The position numbers were made by a program, and so were the translations under genes. A stretch of 64,000 nt of DNA. Origin: Ypsolopha sequella. Taxonomy: Eukaryota > Arthropoda > Insecta > Lepidoptera > Ypsolophidae. Position 1 is the first letter of the stretch. Each line of letters opens with the position of its first letter. Location: positions 2,675,201-2,739,200 of the forward strand of contig OW203984.1 of NCBI GenBank assembly GCA_934047225.1, in the 5' to 3' direction. Below the pieces are notes generated by a model. That model ran no database searches. It was not told where the DNA came from and was given only the letters and a program-made list of their open reading frames with translations. Positions 34,279-46,085 of the stretch are shown here, in pieces.

Positions 34279-37206
34279 GGGACTCGATTCGGTTAAACAC
34301 CGCACTAAAACATAACCTAACCAAAAAGCGATTAAAATTAGTTAAGTTTTTTTTGTGTTCAATTCGGTTTTGTCAACGAACTAAATTTGGGTGCCCGTTT
34401 ATTTGATTTTGCGAGGATTAAATTGAATACACAGATTACTAAAAATAACGAACGTTATTGGTTTTTAAAGCGGTCCACAGACCACAAAATGTTATAACGT
34501 AATAATTGCTGCGTTTAGTTTGAACGTCGGGCGAAGCCCACCTAACACTGACAGCAGGTTACCATGTTCAATTACAACGCGTGCAAAAGAGATAGCATGT
34601 AGTCCGTCAGACGTAGCGTCGTTTGACGATCAAACTGAACGCAGCCCTTTATAACCTAGAATTTTGTGATTGTGTTGTGAGTCGAAAAGACAACAACTTT
34701 GCAGTCGAACGAAAAAGCAACCAAGCTCAGAATAAATAGGAAAGCAATCAAAGAAATAACTAATTAAAGCCATGGAGTGGGAGGAGAGCTAATAAATGCG
34801 GATAAAATTGTTGCAGAAGTCGCATAAAAGAAAAAATTATCGAGGTTATGTTCTGATCAAATCAGATGAAAAAAGTGCTTACAGGCTTACAGGTTAGTTT
34901 CTTATCCACTATGATGTCTTGAATGAACCTAAATATTTGTTTCAAGTACTAAAATATTACAACAAAGTATTTATACACCTTTTTCTTGTTTCAGAAAATA
35001 AACCTCTTGCCAAGTTTTTTACACGTATCCAAGTACCTATATTTTTGAAGAGTTACCATTGGCTAAGGAACAACAAGCTCGCTTCGAGAACAGTAGTCAA
35101 AGAAAACTAATCATCCATTGAAACGCCAAGCAGTTCAAAGTCATGTTGACAGTGTATATAATGAAATGAAGTGAGCACAATTGAGTGAGGGCATTGTTAA
35201 TTTTCCTCACGTTATAGGGTTGGGGTGTAGAAAAGGGGGCACTATGGGAAAAAAGACTTAGAAAATTTTCGTTATAGCTGTAATGATTACTTACTACTCA
35301 TAAGAGTTTGGGGTCCTATTTTTCAGAAGCGTTTAGGGTTCCTGTCAACGTTTAACCTGGTAGTATATGGGCAGATCAGGGATTCAACATTTTAGATTTA
35401 TTTACATTATATTTTAAGTATCTACATTAAGGTAGCGTTCCTAAATACCGGGGTAAAGGTAAAAATGAACTATGACCCGTTCCACAACCATCTGAGTGAA
35501 AACGAAAAGCACGAAGTTGTTCAATAAACCTTGTCAGAAATGTAAAATTCTCTTTGACAGTTAATTTTTACATTTACCCGGATGTTTAGAAACGCAACGC
35601 ATATTAGATATAACAGTCTACATTTCTAAAATCTCTAATTCCCTGTGGTGCAAGGTTAGACCATAAGCTAGCTAGTAAGAGAGTTCATTTAGAACACATG
35701 TTTTTGGCTATTAAAAACTTGTAAAATATAAAAAAAATTGTTAAGTACTTACTTACTCCATATTTTATTAGCTGTCTAAAATATTTTTTGTTTATTGTAT
35801 ATGTTGCTATTTTTAGGAGAACAATGTAAAAATAAAATAACATTTGTAATACATACTTATTGTTTTAATTTGCCATAAACTTTTTACATCTTTTTTTAAA
35901 TGAGAAGAATAAAAAACATCAAATTTTGAAACAATATTTGCAATAATTAATATTTGTCTATATACATCATATCACCCCTATTCTGATAAGTTCTAAATAA
36001 TTAAATTACAGTACTTTCTACTTTTCCAGATGTACAGGACTACTGGCTCTGTATTTAGCAGTACAACGATATGAATCCCCCAGAGGGTGTCATATGTGTT
36101 TTCGAGTATAAACTGTGAAATGCAAGTCATAGTCCACACTCGTACACCCATGTTTTACCAATGATTAGTATGTCCCAGCGTGATGATTGGTGGGCTCTAT
36201 TGCTGTACTTCAGGCACCAAATGGACCCACACCTTAATGTGCAGACACGACCAAGTGCTCAAACCACATTAGACCACAGGCGGTCATTTGGTAGTAATTA
36301 ATGACTATGATTCCTTTTCAACATTCACTTTCTTAGGGTATGGTACCATTACAGGAGTAATTTCAGACCTTTTTTGCAACATGTGGACATTTCACTTCAG
36401 TAACTTCTCGGTTGACCAGCAGGCCATCAGGAGAAGCACTCAAAAACAGCCCAGCTTTGTCTTGTTCATAGTGCAGTATCCGGTGTTTATGTAGGCGTCA
36501 CCATTTATTTCAAGACATCTGAAAGTCATCTTCGCTATGTTACATGCAAAAGCATGACTTGAATTGTAGTTCTACTCTGCTTCGGGTTTTTGTTTCATAA
36601 GGGGTGGTAGCAACAGGTACGGCTTGTCTCCTGGAATAAGTATTTTGAAAATAAGTTTGCAAACACCACAAACATATACCTACCTACTTATAGGAAGCAA
36701 TTTAATCAGAATAAGTATCTTGATTTATTTAGGAAAAATAGATTGGGGTGTACAAACAGTACAAAGCCACTTAAAAAAAACAAGACAAGACATATAATTT
36801 TTAGTGCCGCCTTTGGTAAACTCTGGGCGGAAAATGCTAGTTTTAACAGTACCATTTACCTTTTTTCTGCATCTGCTAAGGCCAACACGACATTTTCCTC
36901 CATTCTTACCTCAAAAACGATCAGAAAACATTCTGAATGAACTTGTTAAAATTTAATCGTCACGAAATATGTCTCAACTAAAATTTGTCCATTTTTAGTT
37001 TGACGTTTCTAAAATTTGACAGTTAGATGGTCACTTCGAATTGCAAAATTGTGTTTTGGTCTTAATTTAATTCAAACTAACTAAAATTAATTTGCTCCTG
37101 TCAAAATAGGTTAAGTTGTGTTTTACCGAATAGCAAAAGTAATTTGACACATCTTAACTTAATTTTAGTTAAGTTAAGTCGTATTTGTGCACATTCGAAT
37201 CGATAC
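34279..37206. mobile_element. 2.9-kb non-autonomous element inserted in the LTR-like copy
   Basis: The left end GGGACTCGATTCGGTTAAAC and right end TTCGAATCGATAC are inverted and match the ends of the foldback at 10505-10665. CAA on both sides (34276-34278 and 37207-37209) may be a 3-bp duplication. The only open frames are shorter than 70 codons, with no transposase. It carries a SINE-body-like stretch at 36080-36260. It could be one element or a composite of several insertions. Confidence 0.55.
36080..36260 (-). mobile_element. SINE body fragment
   Basis: ACCAATGATTAGTATGTCCCAGCGTGATGA and the following CTCTATTGCTGTACTTCAGGCACC (read at 36158-36220) match the body of the SINE at 41600-41901. 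The tRNA-like head is not visible here. Confidence 0.5.
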
Positions 37207-37660
37207 CAATATGTTAGGTTTAGGTAAGGCTAGGTTTTATAGGTAGGTTAAAGGACTATTTGTTCGTGTTTAGTTGGCAATCGATAACCTTTATGGATCG
37301 ACATACGTCGCATTGACTGAATTATTTCGTGTTTTCCAAAAATAAATACAGATCGAGTATAAAAGATCTTTCAGACAAAACAAGAGCAAGATTCCTCAGA
37401 GAGTCCGATTAGTACGGATGTGCTTCTCCATTCATAAATTATTGAAGAAATATAACAAGCGAGTGCTCTACCAAATTTAGAGCTCCCCTCCCTTAATATA
37501 TACATGATAATTAGGGTGCATGATATGAAAAGAAAATATAAAAGAAGATAAACTAAAAATAAAGTGGTGTAATTATAATAAAATCCTCACGAGATCCCGA
37601 GTACACAAATGTGCGCATCACAGTACCTTAAATACTGCAGTGTATTTAGTATCAGCATTG

Positions 37661-37690
37661 TACCCGTGCGAAGCGGGGGTGGGTCGCTAG
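37661..37690 (+). other. Helitron-like 3' terminus
   Basis: ACCCGTGCGAAGCGGGGGT with an imperfect CCCG/CGGG stem is followed by GGGTCGCTAG and then T. A GC stem shortly before a terminal CTAG next to T is the usual Helitron 3' end. The 5' TC end was not located. Confidence 0.4.
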
Positions 37691-37727
37691 TCAACAATAT
37701 AACTCAAACTTGCTCTGGAACGAAACA

Positions 37728-37797
37728 TGTTAATGTCACGTAATACAATGTTAATGTCACGTAATACAATGTTAATGTCACGTAATACAATGTTAAT
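37728..37797. repeat. 21-bp tandem repeat, 3.3 copies
   Basis: The unit TGTTAATGTCACGTAATACA(A) is repeated without change at 37728, 37749 and 37770, with a partial unit at 37791. Confidence 0.95.
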
Positions 37798-37976
37798 AAG
37801 GACAACTTCTACGGAACTCTTTCAATTTCAAGATAAATAAGATTTATTATCATCGTGATGAGCATAAAAAACAATTGACATTCATAATTTAATTAGTCTG
37901 CTCTTGTAGAAATATCTACTACGTAGTTAAGACATAATAAATAGAGAAAAGTCAAAATAAAATCTTATTTCGTGAG

Positions 37977-38035
37977 ACCGCCTCTATGGTCTAGTGGTTC
38001 GAGAACCCGACTACTAATCTGGAGGTCTGGATGTT
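37977..38035 (+). mobile_element. tRNA-like SINE head, truncated
   Basis: TATGGTCTAGTGGTTCGAGA resembles an A box, followed by an anticodon-arm-like ACCCGACTACTAATCTGGAGG. The B box is degenerate (GGTCTGGATG). A truncated tRNA-derived repeat is more likely than a tRNA gene. Confidence 0.45.
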
Positions 38036-38205
38036 TTCAAAATAAAATGTTGACTTTCCATAGACCGGCAGAGAAAAGGACAAAAATATTTTTTTAATTG
38101 TCCAAAAGGTGTCATCGAACTTTGATCCTGAATACTTACATAGTCTTCAGTATGCAAATGGCTGTAAAAATTAATGCCGCCTTATACATAGTATTGTTAT
38201 GATAT

Positions 38206-38387
38206 TATATAAAAACGGCTCACCTCAATACGTGTTATGATCGGGAAAGCCGACCAGTTTCAGCAGATTTAGACTGCCTTCATTTGGGCGAGTGAAGACG
38301 TTTACGGGCCGACGTTACGCCTCACACTGCTGAAACTGGTCGGCTTTCCCGATCATAACACGTATTGAGGTGAGCCGTTTTTATATA
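38206..38387. repeat. Hairpin with 61-bp perfect arms
   Basis: The arms 38206-38266 and 38327-38387 are exact reverse complements over 61 bases, around a 60-base GC-containing loop. Perfection over this length implies recent origin or gene conversion between arms. No coding sequence. It could be a young foldback element or a source of long double-stranded RNA if transcribed. Confidence 0.9.
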
Positions 38388-38497
38388 AATCATAAATTAT
38401 CCTCAAGTCTCATCATTTAATTCTATAATTGTTATGATATGCTCATTATAAGCATGAGATAAAAAAACTAAATGTACTACCCGTTCGATGGGTATGC

Positions 38498-38922
38498 TTA
38501 AGGTGATACGTAAAAGTTTTAAAGTCCCTGTTACTCCATATGCGAAAAAACCCTCAGTGCGAGTTGGGCGGATTCGTGAAAAAGTAGCAAAATGTCGGTT
38601 TTTTATTAATATAAAATATACTGAGCTATTTTGTCAAAAAGATTTTTAAGGAGACTTTACAAATACATTATATATCCACATTTTGAATGCAATTTCACAA
38701 TGAAATTAGTTACGATTTCAGAATTACAGGAAAAAATAAAACAATTTAGAGGTTTTTTCGGAATTAAATTCTATCGAGAAAATTTCATGCAATCGCGTTT
38801 TTCTTCAATGCGAATTTTAATCAAATACTCAATAAACATTTACCTAAAAATGAAATACGTAGATGACGTTATAGTGGAGTCAATGGATTAAAAAAAAAAA
38901 CATTTTTTTTGTATCGCCTTAA
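38498..38922. mobile_element. TTAA-flanked MITE, diverged copy
   Basis: TTAAGGTGATACGTAAAAGT starts the unit and GTATCGCCTTAA ends it. The subterminal CATATGCGAAAAAACCCTCAGTGCGAG, read at 38539-38565, matches the copies at 47.8-48.5 and 60.2-60.6 kb. Confidence 0.7.
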
Positions 38923-39292
38923 CTCATTTGCATTTAAAATGTTTTGGCAGTACAGGGCCGATATATTGATATATTATTCGTACATATAGTAAATTGCGCA
39001 GCATTTCATGAACAGTAGAACCTTGAAATCTGAAAGTAATCCTCTCACGGATTATTAGGTGAGACGATTTTGTGGAATTTCAAATGTCGCTTCTTTGTAA
39101 ACTTGTAGAGACGAAGTACGTATCAGTCAGGTGACGAAAGATATGTATGGTGCGTAACTGGAAGGTACACCTCGACTGGGCCGAAGAGCTTGTTGATATT
39201 GGATGTGGAAGAGGCGAAGGAGGCGTCAGAATCGTGGCAGATGGAGATCTTAGTCTTTGTTTTCCTCGCTGGTATATCACTTTTTCATTTTT

Positions 39293-39570
39293 AGGGTTCC
39301 GTACGAAAAGGGTAACCAACGGGACCCTATTACTAAGACTCCGCTGTCCGTCTGTCTGTCCGTATGTCACCAGGCTGTATCTCATGAACCGTGATAGTTA
39401 GACAGTTGAAATTTTCACAGATGATGTATTTCTGTTGCCGCTATAACAACAAATACTAAAAAACATAATAAAATAAATATTTAAGGGGGCTCCCATACAA
39501 CAGACATTTTTTTTTTGCCGTTTTCATAAATAATGGTACGGAACCTCCGACTCGCACTTGGCCGGTTTTT
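39293..39570 (-). mobile_element. Dispersed GGTTCCGTA repeat, second copy
   Basis: Reverse complement of 21631-21906. It ends CTCGCACTTGGCCGGTTTTT, the same end as the larger copies at 25091 and 26666. Confidence 0.65.
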
Positions 39571-39829
39571 ATCTTACTTATTTATGCAAGTAAGTATCTA
39601 ATTATTAGTAAGTAAATAAGTATATTTTGTTATACAGCACAAAAGAGAATCCGCTTTAACTAATGTAGCGAGATGTCCCGTATTATTTCTGACCCTGTGA
39701 CAGAGTGCCCGGCGGGACGGCCTGTGTCCCGTATTTCAGCCATGCCCGAGTAAAATTCTATTATTCATACAAACAGACTCTGACCATAACACATTGTGCA
39801 AATCCCGTATTAGCAGGCTTATCTTTCAA

Positions 39830-39905
39830 AGTGATAGACTAAGCAGTGACTACAGATTCTTATTTGCTACGATCCTGACACATATCTTTCGCCTCTTCCA
39901 CTATA
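39830..39905 (+). repeat. Short dispersed repeat, second copy
   Basis: It shares GTGACTACAGATT, ACGATCC and TTTCGCCTCTTCCAC with the repeat at 13299-13395. Confidence 0.45.
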
Positions 39906-40082
39906 CAAGCTATACAATATATATAGTGTATTATATATTGATACTGTTCAAATAATATGTAAGAAATCCATTTTTGTTTCAATTACATTTATTTTAGAGA
40001 CATTGTTTTGGCAATACAAACTTGGACACACTTTTTATTTATCTGCGAATGAAAATGTCGTGTAGATTGATACATAATTATA

Positions 40083-40506
40083 TTAAGGCGATATGCGAAA
40101 AAAATACAGGTGTTTCTTTTCTGTGTATATCATAAAATACATGGAAAATTGTAATAAATTTCTGGTATATGCATTTTGACTATATAATCTAGGGTTTTGA
40201 AATTGGAAAACATGTTTGGATAAATTTTCCTCGATAGAAATACTTGTTGAAATGAGGTCTTCAAACACACTTTTTCTCCTCGTTTGACGAATAGGAACCA
40301 TATACAGAACTCAAACATATTTTACTAGGCGTATTTCAACAATATCTAGAGATTTGATATTTAAAATTTTGCTAGCTTTTTTAGTTTTTTTAATAAAAAT
40401 ATAAAACCAACTTTTTTACCTTTTGCCCTGAATCCGCCCCTCTCGCACTGCGCGATTTTTCGCTTGGAGTGACAATGACAAAAATAAAATTCGCATAGCC
40501 TCTTAA
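40083..40506. mobile_element. TTAA-flanked MITE, copy 2
   Basis: TTAAGGCGATATGCGAAAAA starts the unit and TTCGCATAGCCTCTTAA ends it. It is the near-identical reverse complement of 7130-7555. Confidence 0.8.
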
Positions 40507-41325
40507 TTCAAGGATATAAGTTGAAAACAAATATAAACTTCGATGACAGAAAATCAGTATATGCCCATTTGGAATCTGATTTGTTGCCTAAATTATGTGT
40601 TGCCTTGTACGTAGTTAGTGATAACTGTCTATTGTGACTTACGAGCTGAAATGTAAGTATTGTGTAAGTATGTACAGTACACCGACACCCGGTGTAAGTA
40701 TGTACAGTACACCCGCGTATGTTGTGCCAAGTGACTCACGACTATCGATTGTGCACAGTTGTAGTGATTCTAGCACCTAAAGGTTAGATAAATGTGTTGT
40801 CATACGCAAGTCATACGTAAACACGTAATAATCTCTTTTGCATGTGACAACCGTTAACATCTCAGTTGTTCGATTAATGTCTTTGGCTGCTTTCCACGCC
40901 AAATACTTTTTTTTGGTCTTTCACAGATGAAAACCGAAACATTTTGCCCAAAAAGTGAGGAATTTTAATGTCATGCATGTTTGAAACAAAGTATAAATTA
41001 AAATAGTCTAAGATAAAATAATATAAAAATAAAAATACTCAATAAAATCATTAGGTATCAAATTATCTGAAAATTAATGCATGCAATGTCAGCCACTAAA
41101 GAATAATCTCTTAAATTAAAATGATTTAAAATATATATTAATGTGAAGTTGTTAGATTACAATTTGTATCATGGTTATGTGAGATTTAAAATTGTATTTA
41201 ATTCAAGAGCGTTTAGTCTCCGATTTATGATCAGACCTTGGATGCATAGCAATAGCGAGGAATAAAATAAGAGTGACAAAGGAAATATGATGCACAAGTG
41301 AAAGGTAAAAGATTTATACTTGCGA
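40507..41325. other. Unannotated stretch
   Basis: Contains a direct duplication of GTGTAAGTATGTACAGTACACC at 40662 and 40692. Otherwise nothing is recognised. Confidence 0.4.
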
Positions 41326-41460
41326 TTGTCGGCACTTGATGAAACATAGAAAGCATCTTGATTTTGAACACAAACACTTGTACTATTTGTTTCATAACAT
41401 AATTATATTTGTTGCACACTTCCCAACCGGTTTCGGAAATCAATACATCTTCAGGGGATA
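41326..41460 (+). mobile_element. Half copy of the CCAACCGGTTTCG foldback family
   Basis: It contains TGTCGGCACTTGATGAAACAT, read at 41328-41348, and an ACTTGTACT segment, then CCCAACCGGTTTCGG. The order and spacing match the left arm region at 52800-52912. No opposite arm is found. Confidence 0.45.
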
Positions 41461-41599
41461 CAGAATAGTTAGTTATTATTTTAATATACGAGCAATAAAA
41501 CGACAAACGTATGTCAACAATGATGAAAGCTAAAAGGCTTGACTGAGCCGCCTTAGAAATGAGAAGAGAAGAAAAGAGAAGAGCCAAGTAAAAAACACC

Positions 41600-41901
41600 C
41601 GGAATAGAAGAGCTTGTATTGCACACTCGGTACACCCGCGTTTCACCGATGCCTATTACGTCCCAACGTGATGAGTAGTGAGCTCTATCGCCGTACTTCG
41701 GGCACAAATGCACACTTTTTATCGCAAACAGGTTTCCTTACAGTGTTTTCCTTCACCGTACAGCAAGTGGTAAGTAAGAAAAAATACTACCTATATGTAC
41801 ATAGGTTCCGAAAATCTCAATGTGCATGCCCAACCGGGGATCGAACCTGGATCTCAAGATTGAGAGGCCAGCATTCTACCCCTGAGCTAATGCTGCGCCG
41901 C
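41600..41901 (-). mobile_element. tRNA-derived SINE, about 300 bp
   Basis: On the minus strand the head has an A box TAGCTCAGGGGTAGAATGC and a B box GGTTCGATCCCCGG. A body follows with CTTACTTACCACTTGCTGTA, GCCCGAAGTACGGCGATAGA and ATCACGTTGGGACGTAATAG. The body recurs at 36080-36260, which supports a dispersed SINE family. Acceptor pairing is absent. Confidence 0.6.
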
Positions 41902-42257
41902 TTGTATAAAATATCCATATAAATGTCATACGACTACAGCGACTACAGCTTATTCAACAATCACCCTTATTACATACACGGTAAGATACAGGAAGCATAG
42001 CTCACATATTCATGTAAGTAAGAGCGAGAGTTGTGCAACATGGTAACTATGTAATTGATAATTATGGGACACACTTAATTTCAATTTCATACCTAACGGT
42101 TCACCGTGAAATCAGATAAAGGCATACTCATTTAGATTTACGATTTATGCGCGTTATTTATTCAGATTTATGCATCTTTATTCTTGTAACATTTGTATAA
42201 TTACCGTTCAACCGTAAACTTCTTCATCATTTATTGAAAACGTGAGTAAAACTAAAG

Positions 42258-42687
42258 TTAAGGCGCTCTTATCCCAGAAGAGTGACTCTCTGTCTTTTTC
42301 TTTACGTGTAAGGAGTAAAGAAAATAACCACACTTTTGTACTTTTTCGTTGTTTTTATCTGTTTTTAAATTGTTTAAAAATAAGGGATATGTTTAATAAA
42401 ACCCACTTACGTGGTCGACCTAGAAAATTTAAAGAGCAATATTACCAGATATGTTTCGTTAACAAAAAAGTGGAATTATGGAAATGGCATGATTTGAAAG
42501 GTCTTATTACATGCTGTGTTCGTGAATTATTTCTATCGAGCAAAGTTTATCTGATCGTGTAACACATGCGTGGAAGACCTAGATAAAGGTTCGAATTATA
42601 TTGCGTATTTTTTTTGGAAGTTTTAGACGATATTTGAAAGTTCTATTTGACTTTGAAATTACTGATTTTGGGATAAGAGCGCCTTAA
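42258..42687. mobile_element. TTAA-flanked MITE, subfamily with long perfect ends
   Basis: TTAAGGCGCTCTTATCCCA is matched exactly by its complement at 42669-42687. The start TTAAGGCG and an internal ATTTCTATCGAG block are shared with the other TTAA-flanked copies, but most of the interior differs. It contains one open frame of 106 codons with no recognisable domain. Confidence 0.8.
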
Positions 42688-42789
42688 GACGCTTCTGCGG
42701 AAATATTGGCACTTTTTGCAGTCCTGTAACGACTTTTAAGAAGAAGCTACTAGTTTGATAATTTAGTGTAACATTTTTTGATCTTTTTT

Positions 42790-42990
42790 CTAGATTCCTC
42801 TAGATTAAAAACGCGAATAAAAAGCTTTTACTCAATTGAAATAAGTACAGAACTCAAACATATTTTATTCGATGGAATTTATTGATATCTAAGTTTTGGT
42901 TACAGGAAATTTTGTCAGCTATTTCTTTTTCATGTAAATAAAATATCTACTTTTTTCTCTCGGTGTCTCGAGGAAAAATTCACGTCCCCT
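42790..42990 (-). mobile_element. Fragment of the TTAA-flanked family
   Basis: ACAGAACTCAAACATATTTTA and TTATTGATATCTAAG correspond to the interior of 40083-40506 in the same direction. The termini are lost. Confidence 0.5.
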
Positions 42991-43728
42991 TTTTGCTACG
43001 ACGCGGGGCGGGGCGTAGAAAGCGCTATGACCTGATAGAACCTTCGTAGCGCTATGTAAATTGTAAATAAAATTATGTTTACATGTCAACGTACGACAGG
43101 CCAAGAAAAAATGTTTTTGTTTATTTTATTTTAATACGTCTTTACAATTTTAATTAATATTAAATTTTCTATAATTTTTTTTTTTTTTAATATGTGTTTT
43201 CCCATATTATAGTTACTATGTATTACCACATATTATATACTTAGAGAGAGAGAAAGAAAATGCTACCTATCCAGGTAATCTCTGTTATATATTTACAACA
43301 TCTCCATTCAAACAACAATTGAACATTACAAAATGTTGCCTAAATGTAAATAGTCCCTAATGACTTAAGTCCCGGCATTTCCGGGTTTGTATACGGGTGA
43401 TTTTATTGCCCCTGACGACGACGTCGGGTGCCGACCTGCCGTCGCACGTGACGTGAATGTACCAACTTGCCTTTACACGACTTGTTTATATTGCTTACTT
43501 CTGTAAGGCTTTGTCCCTAAATCAAATAATCGTTTTCTTTTTTAATAATATATTAATAATCAAAATAAGTTGATCTTGCCAAACGCACATTCACATTTAA
43601 TGTAACTTGCGAGTTAGAAAGTTTTAGTGATTTGTTTTAAATTTGTGATCTGTTAGTTCTAGTTTAGTTTTAGTTATTTTAGTTAAACAACTGATTCTTT
43701 AGAAAATATGATCAGTATAGTATAAGGT

Positions 43729-44236
43729 TAAGACTGTACCTGAGCCTACAGCATGACCAACTCCAGGCTATCTAGGATTCGTTTGAAGAAATTCGGACTC
43801 TCCTTGTATTGAACAAAATATATTTGGTTTATTAATCTTTTCTCTAGGGATCTTACGTATAAACAACGTACCAAAATTTATACTTTTGTCAAAAAAAAAA
43901 TGTTTTGCACCCTTTTTTTTGGTTTTCAAACGTTCGCTTCAAGAACACGGTTAAGAGATCAACTTGATTTTTTTTTCATAAAATAGGTAATAGAAATATG
44001 AAGGTATATCACCTAAATTCAATATTTTTTTCCCTACAAAATATTTCAGTATTAGCTAAAAACACACAAATTTGTTGTTTCGCTGCTAAATCACTAGTTT
44101 TACGCGCGAAAAAGAGGCCTAAGAGCCAACATACTCGTATAATCGCCTCTACGAAAAGCAAATAAAGTCTTTTCCATTAGACTTATTGTGCTGGACGGGT
44201 AATAAAAAAAGTTGCTAGGGTATGCCATCCTCTTAA
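43729..44236. repeat. About 505-bp dispersed repeat, copy 2
   Basis: Same orientation and extent as 2529-3034, with scattered substitutions and small length changes in T and A runs. Confidence 0.75.
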
Positions 44237-44344
44237 GTAAATATAATAGCGTTGTATATTTTACACAGCACATGTAGGTAAATAAAAATGCGCTGATGGA
44301 AAATATGGAATTGAAAGAGGTACCTTGTAATTGTTCTACATCTT

Positions 44345-44450
44345 CACTAATATTATAAAGATGTGAAAATTGTTCGTTTGTTTGTGTAGCGAGTCATCTC
44401 TGGAACCATTGAACCGATTTTGAAAATTCTTTCACTGTTATTATGGTAAG
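44345..44450 (+). other. Possible Helitron 5' end fragment
   Basis: CACTAATATTATAAAGATGTG followed by GTTCGTTTGTTTG and ACCATTGAACCGATTTTGAA resembles the 5' part of lepidopteran Helitron-like repeats. The 3' end is not found downstream. Confidence 0.35.
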
Positions 44451-44532
44451 ATTGGACACCTGGACAGTGGCGATAGTTTGTTCATTTGACTACGGAACCC
44501 AAATTTTTATTACTTGTTGTAATACTTTAGAG

Positions 44533-45090
44533 CAGCGTTTCTTAACCTTTTTTGTCCACGGACCCCTTAGGAAATCAAGCACAATTTTAAGGAACCCCTT
44601 TATAAAAAAAGCAGCAATAAATTTCGAACCATTTATTTTAGTTCTACAAATAACAAAAAAATATACTTTTTCATATAAAATACGTTAATGAGGAGGTTGG
44701 TGCTGCTTTTTTGCAACTAAATTAGTGATAATATTATTAAAACTCGCGTGAGCTGACATACTAAATTATTATTACATACGGCTTGAACACTCACGTGTGA
44801 TTGTTGTTGACTATATGCCAACCGTTTCACCGATACAATTTCGGCATTATCAAGGCGAGTGTCGTTCTTAGGACGACGACGCGGCGTTCACCGTCGTTGT
44901 CAAACGGGCACTGGCAGCATATAGCCAACAACAATCACACGTGAGTGTTCAAGCCGTATGTAATAATAATTTAAATTAGTGATATTTGGGTTTATATTAC
45001 TACTGAGATTATAACTAGATTAGGCTGAGGACCCCATACATATGCTCGCGGACTCCCAGGGGTCCGCGTACCACAGGTTAAGAAACGCTG
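44533..45090. mobile_element. hAT-like MITE with CAGCGTTTCTTAACCT ends
   Basis: The ends CAGCGTTTCTTAACCT and AGGTTAAGAAACGCTG are perfect inverted repeats. The octamer CTTTAGAG is duplicated exactly (44525-44532 and 45091-45098). A foldback element is nested at 44766-44970. No transposase frame. Confidence 0.9.
44766..44970. mobile_element. Foldback element nested in a hAT-like MITE
   Basis: Terminal arms of about 55 bp read ATTACATACGGCTTGAACAC with CACGTGTGATTGTTGTTG, and the complement is at the other end. A copy lacking one arm lies at 27640-27830. The palindromic CACGTG sits in each arm. Confidence 0.75.
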
Positions 45091-45229
45091 CTTTAGAGTT
45101 GTACTACAATCTGACCAAATTTGAAACTTATAATGTATTACCTCTGTAAGATTGAACTGAAACAAATAACCTTAAAAATATGCTACTTTTTCGAGGTTTT
45201 TTAGGTTTCATTTTTTTTATTTGCCGTTA

Positions 45230-45365
45230 CAGAAGTCATAGTAACACGTATTATGTGAAAATGTCAACTGGCTACATTACGGCTGAAGCTGTAGACCTGT
45301 GACAGACGGACAGACAGACATCGCAGGTCTAGTAATAGGGTCCCGTTTGGGTACTAAGAACTGAA
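45230..45365 (+). repeat. Fragment of the GGTTCCGTA repeat family
   Basis: TGTGACAGACGGACAGACAGA and CTAGTAATAGGGTCCCGTT match the interior of 21631-21906. The ends are degraded. Confidence 0.5.
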
Positions 45366-45398
45366 ATATCAATATTGGTTTCCTTTTTTATTACTTTG

Positions 45399-45900
45399 AT
45401 CTTATTTTATTACACCTTTGTACATTTACATAAATATTTAAAACACATTTTTACTAAGAGAACAGATATTGCGACAAAGATGGCACTTATTGCTTATAGC
45501 ATTATCTCCCAGACAACCTTTGGGTAGAAAAAAAGATGTTAAATACCAACATAAAAGGGGTATTGTAAATGCTAACAAATTATCTGAGGGCTATTTCAAC
45601 TAAACTTACATAATGCTAACATAATAATAGAATATATTATGTTTTATTGCTTAACATGAACATACTAAATAAGAAATACATAAGCGTACTTAAAATTAAA
45701 ATAAACATAAATATGAAGTTTTATTTTGACAAGTATTCGAAATGAAAAAAATTGCTTCACTTTGATCTTGAATGAGTTTACATTTCTTAACTTTTATACA
45801 AAAAGCGGTTAACGGTTCCAGAGTCTTGGAGCATGAAAAGTAAATGAATCGTTCCAAAAACCTGTTTTCGCTTCTGGAAGTGCTAATGTTTTACTATTGT
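45399..45900 (-). pseudogene. LINE ORF2 C-terminus and 3' UTR remnant
   Basis: The minus-strand translation near 45870-45730 gives SFTFHAPRLWNR, then after a stop and frame disturbance LRNVNSFKIKVKQFF. This is the RLWN...LR...FK block that ends CR1/Jockey-group LINE proteins. It continues into a 3' UTR (45399-45540) with CTTATTGCTTATAGCATTATC, like those at 15.9 and 54.2 kb. In-frame stops show it is dead. Confidence 0.55.
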
Positions 45901-46085
45901 ACAGCCGCATCTATCTATGTTGATGATAAATAAATAAATAAATAAATCTACCGTGATCGGAAAATAAACTAAATCTTTCTCGCAAGTAACAGGGAGTACA
46001 GTGCAGAGGGATTGTTAAGTTGTACGTTCTAATTTGCTACATTCTCTATTATATGACTTGCTGTATAAGGCAAAGTGACCTAGAC

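Larger units (their letters stand above)
34259..37622. mobile_element. Solo-LTR-like copy split by a 2.9-kb insertion
   Basis: The first 20 bases of the LTR-like sequence (TGTAACATATAGCTAGGCAA) lie at 34259-34278. The rest resumes at 37210 with TATGTTAGGTTTAGG and runs to 37622, ending CATCACA. GTAC flanks the split unit on both sides (34255-34258 and 37623-37626). Joined, the layout matches 22840-23341 apart from a smaller internal deletion. Confidence 0.75.

Noticed and set aside
40662..40715. Direct duplication of GTGTAAGTATGTACAGTACA as a mobile element
   Set aside because: Only two short units with no flanking signature; noted as a small local duplication only.
41231..41713. 160-codon minus-strand frame
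   Set aside because: It spans a half foldback copy and the SINE body, with composition typical of AT-rich non-coding sequence.
42242..42562. 106-codon frame inside the TTAA element as a transposase remnant
   Set aside because: No catalytic motif or family resemblance; it lies within a 430-bp MITE.
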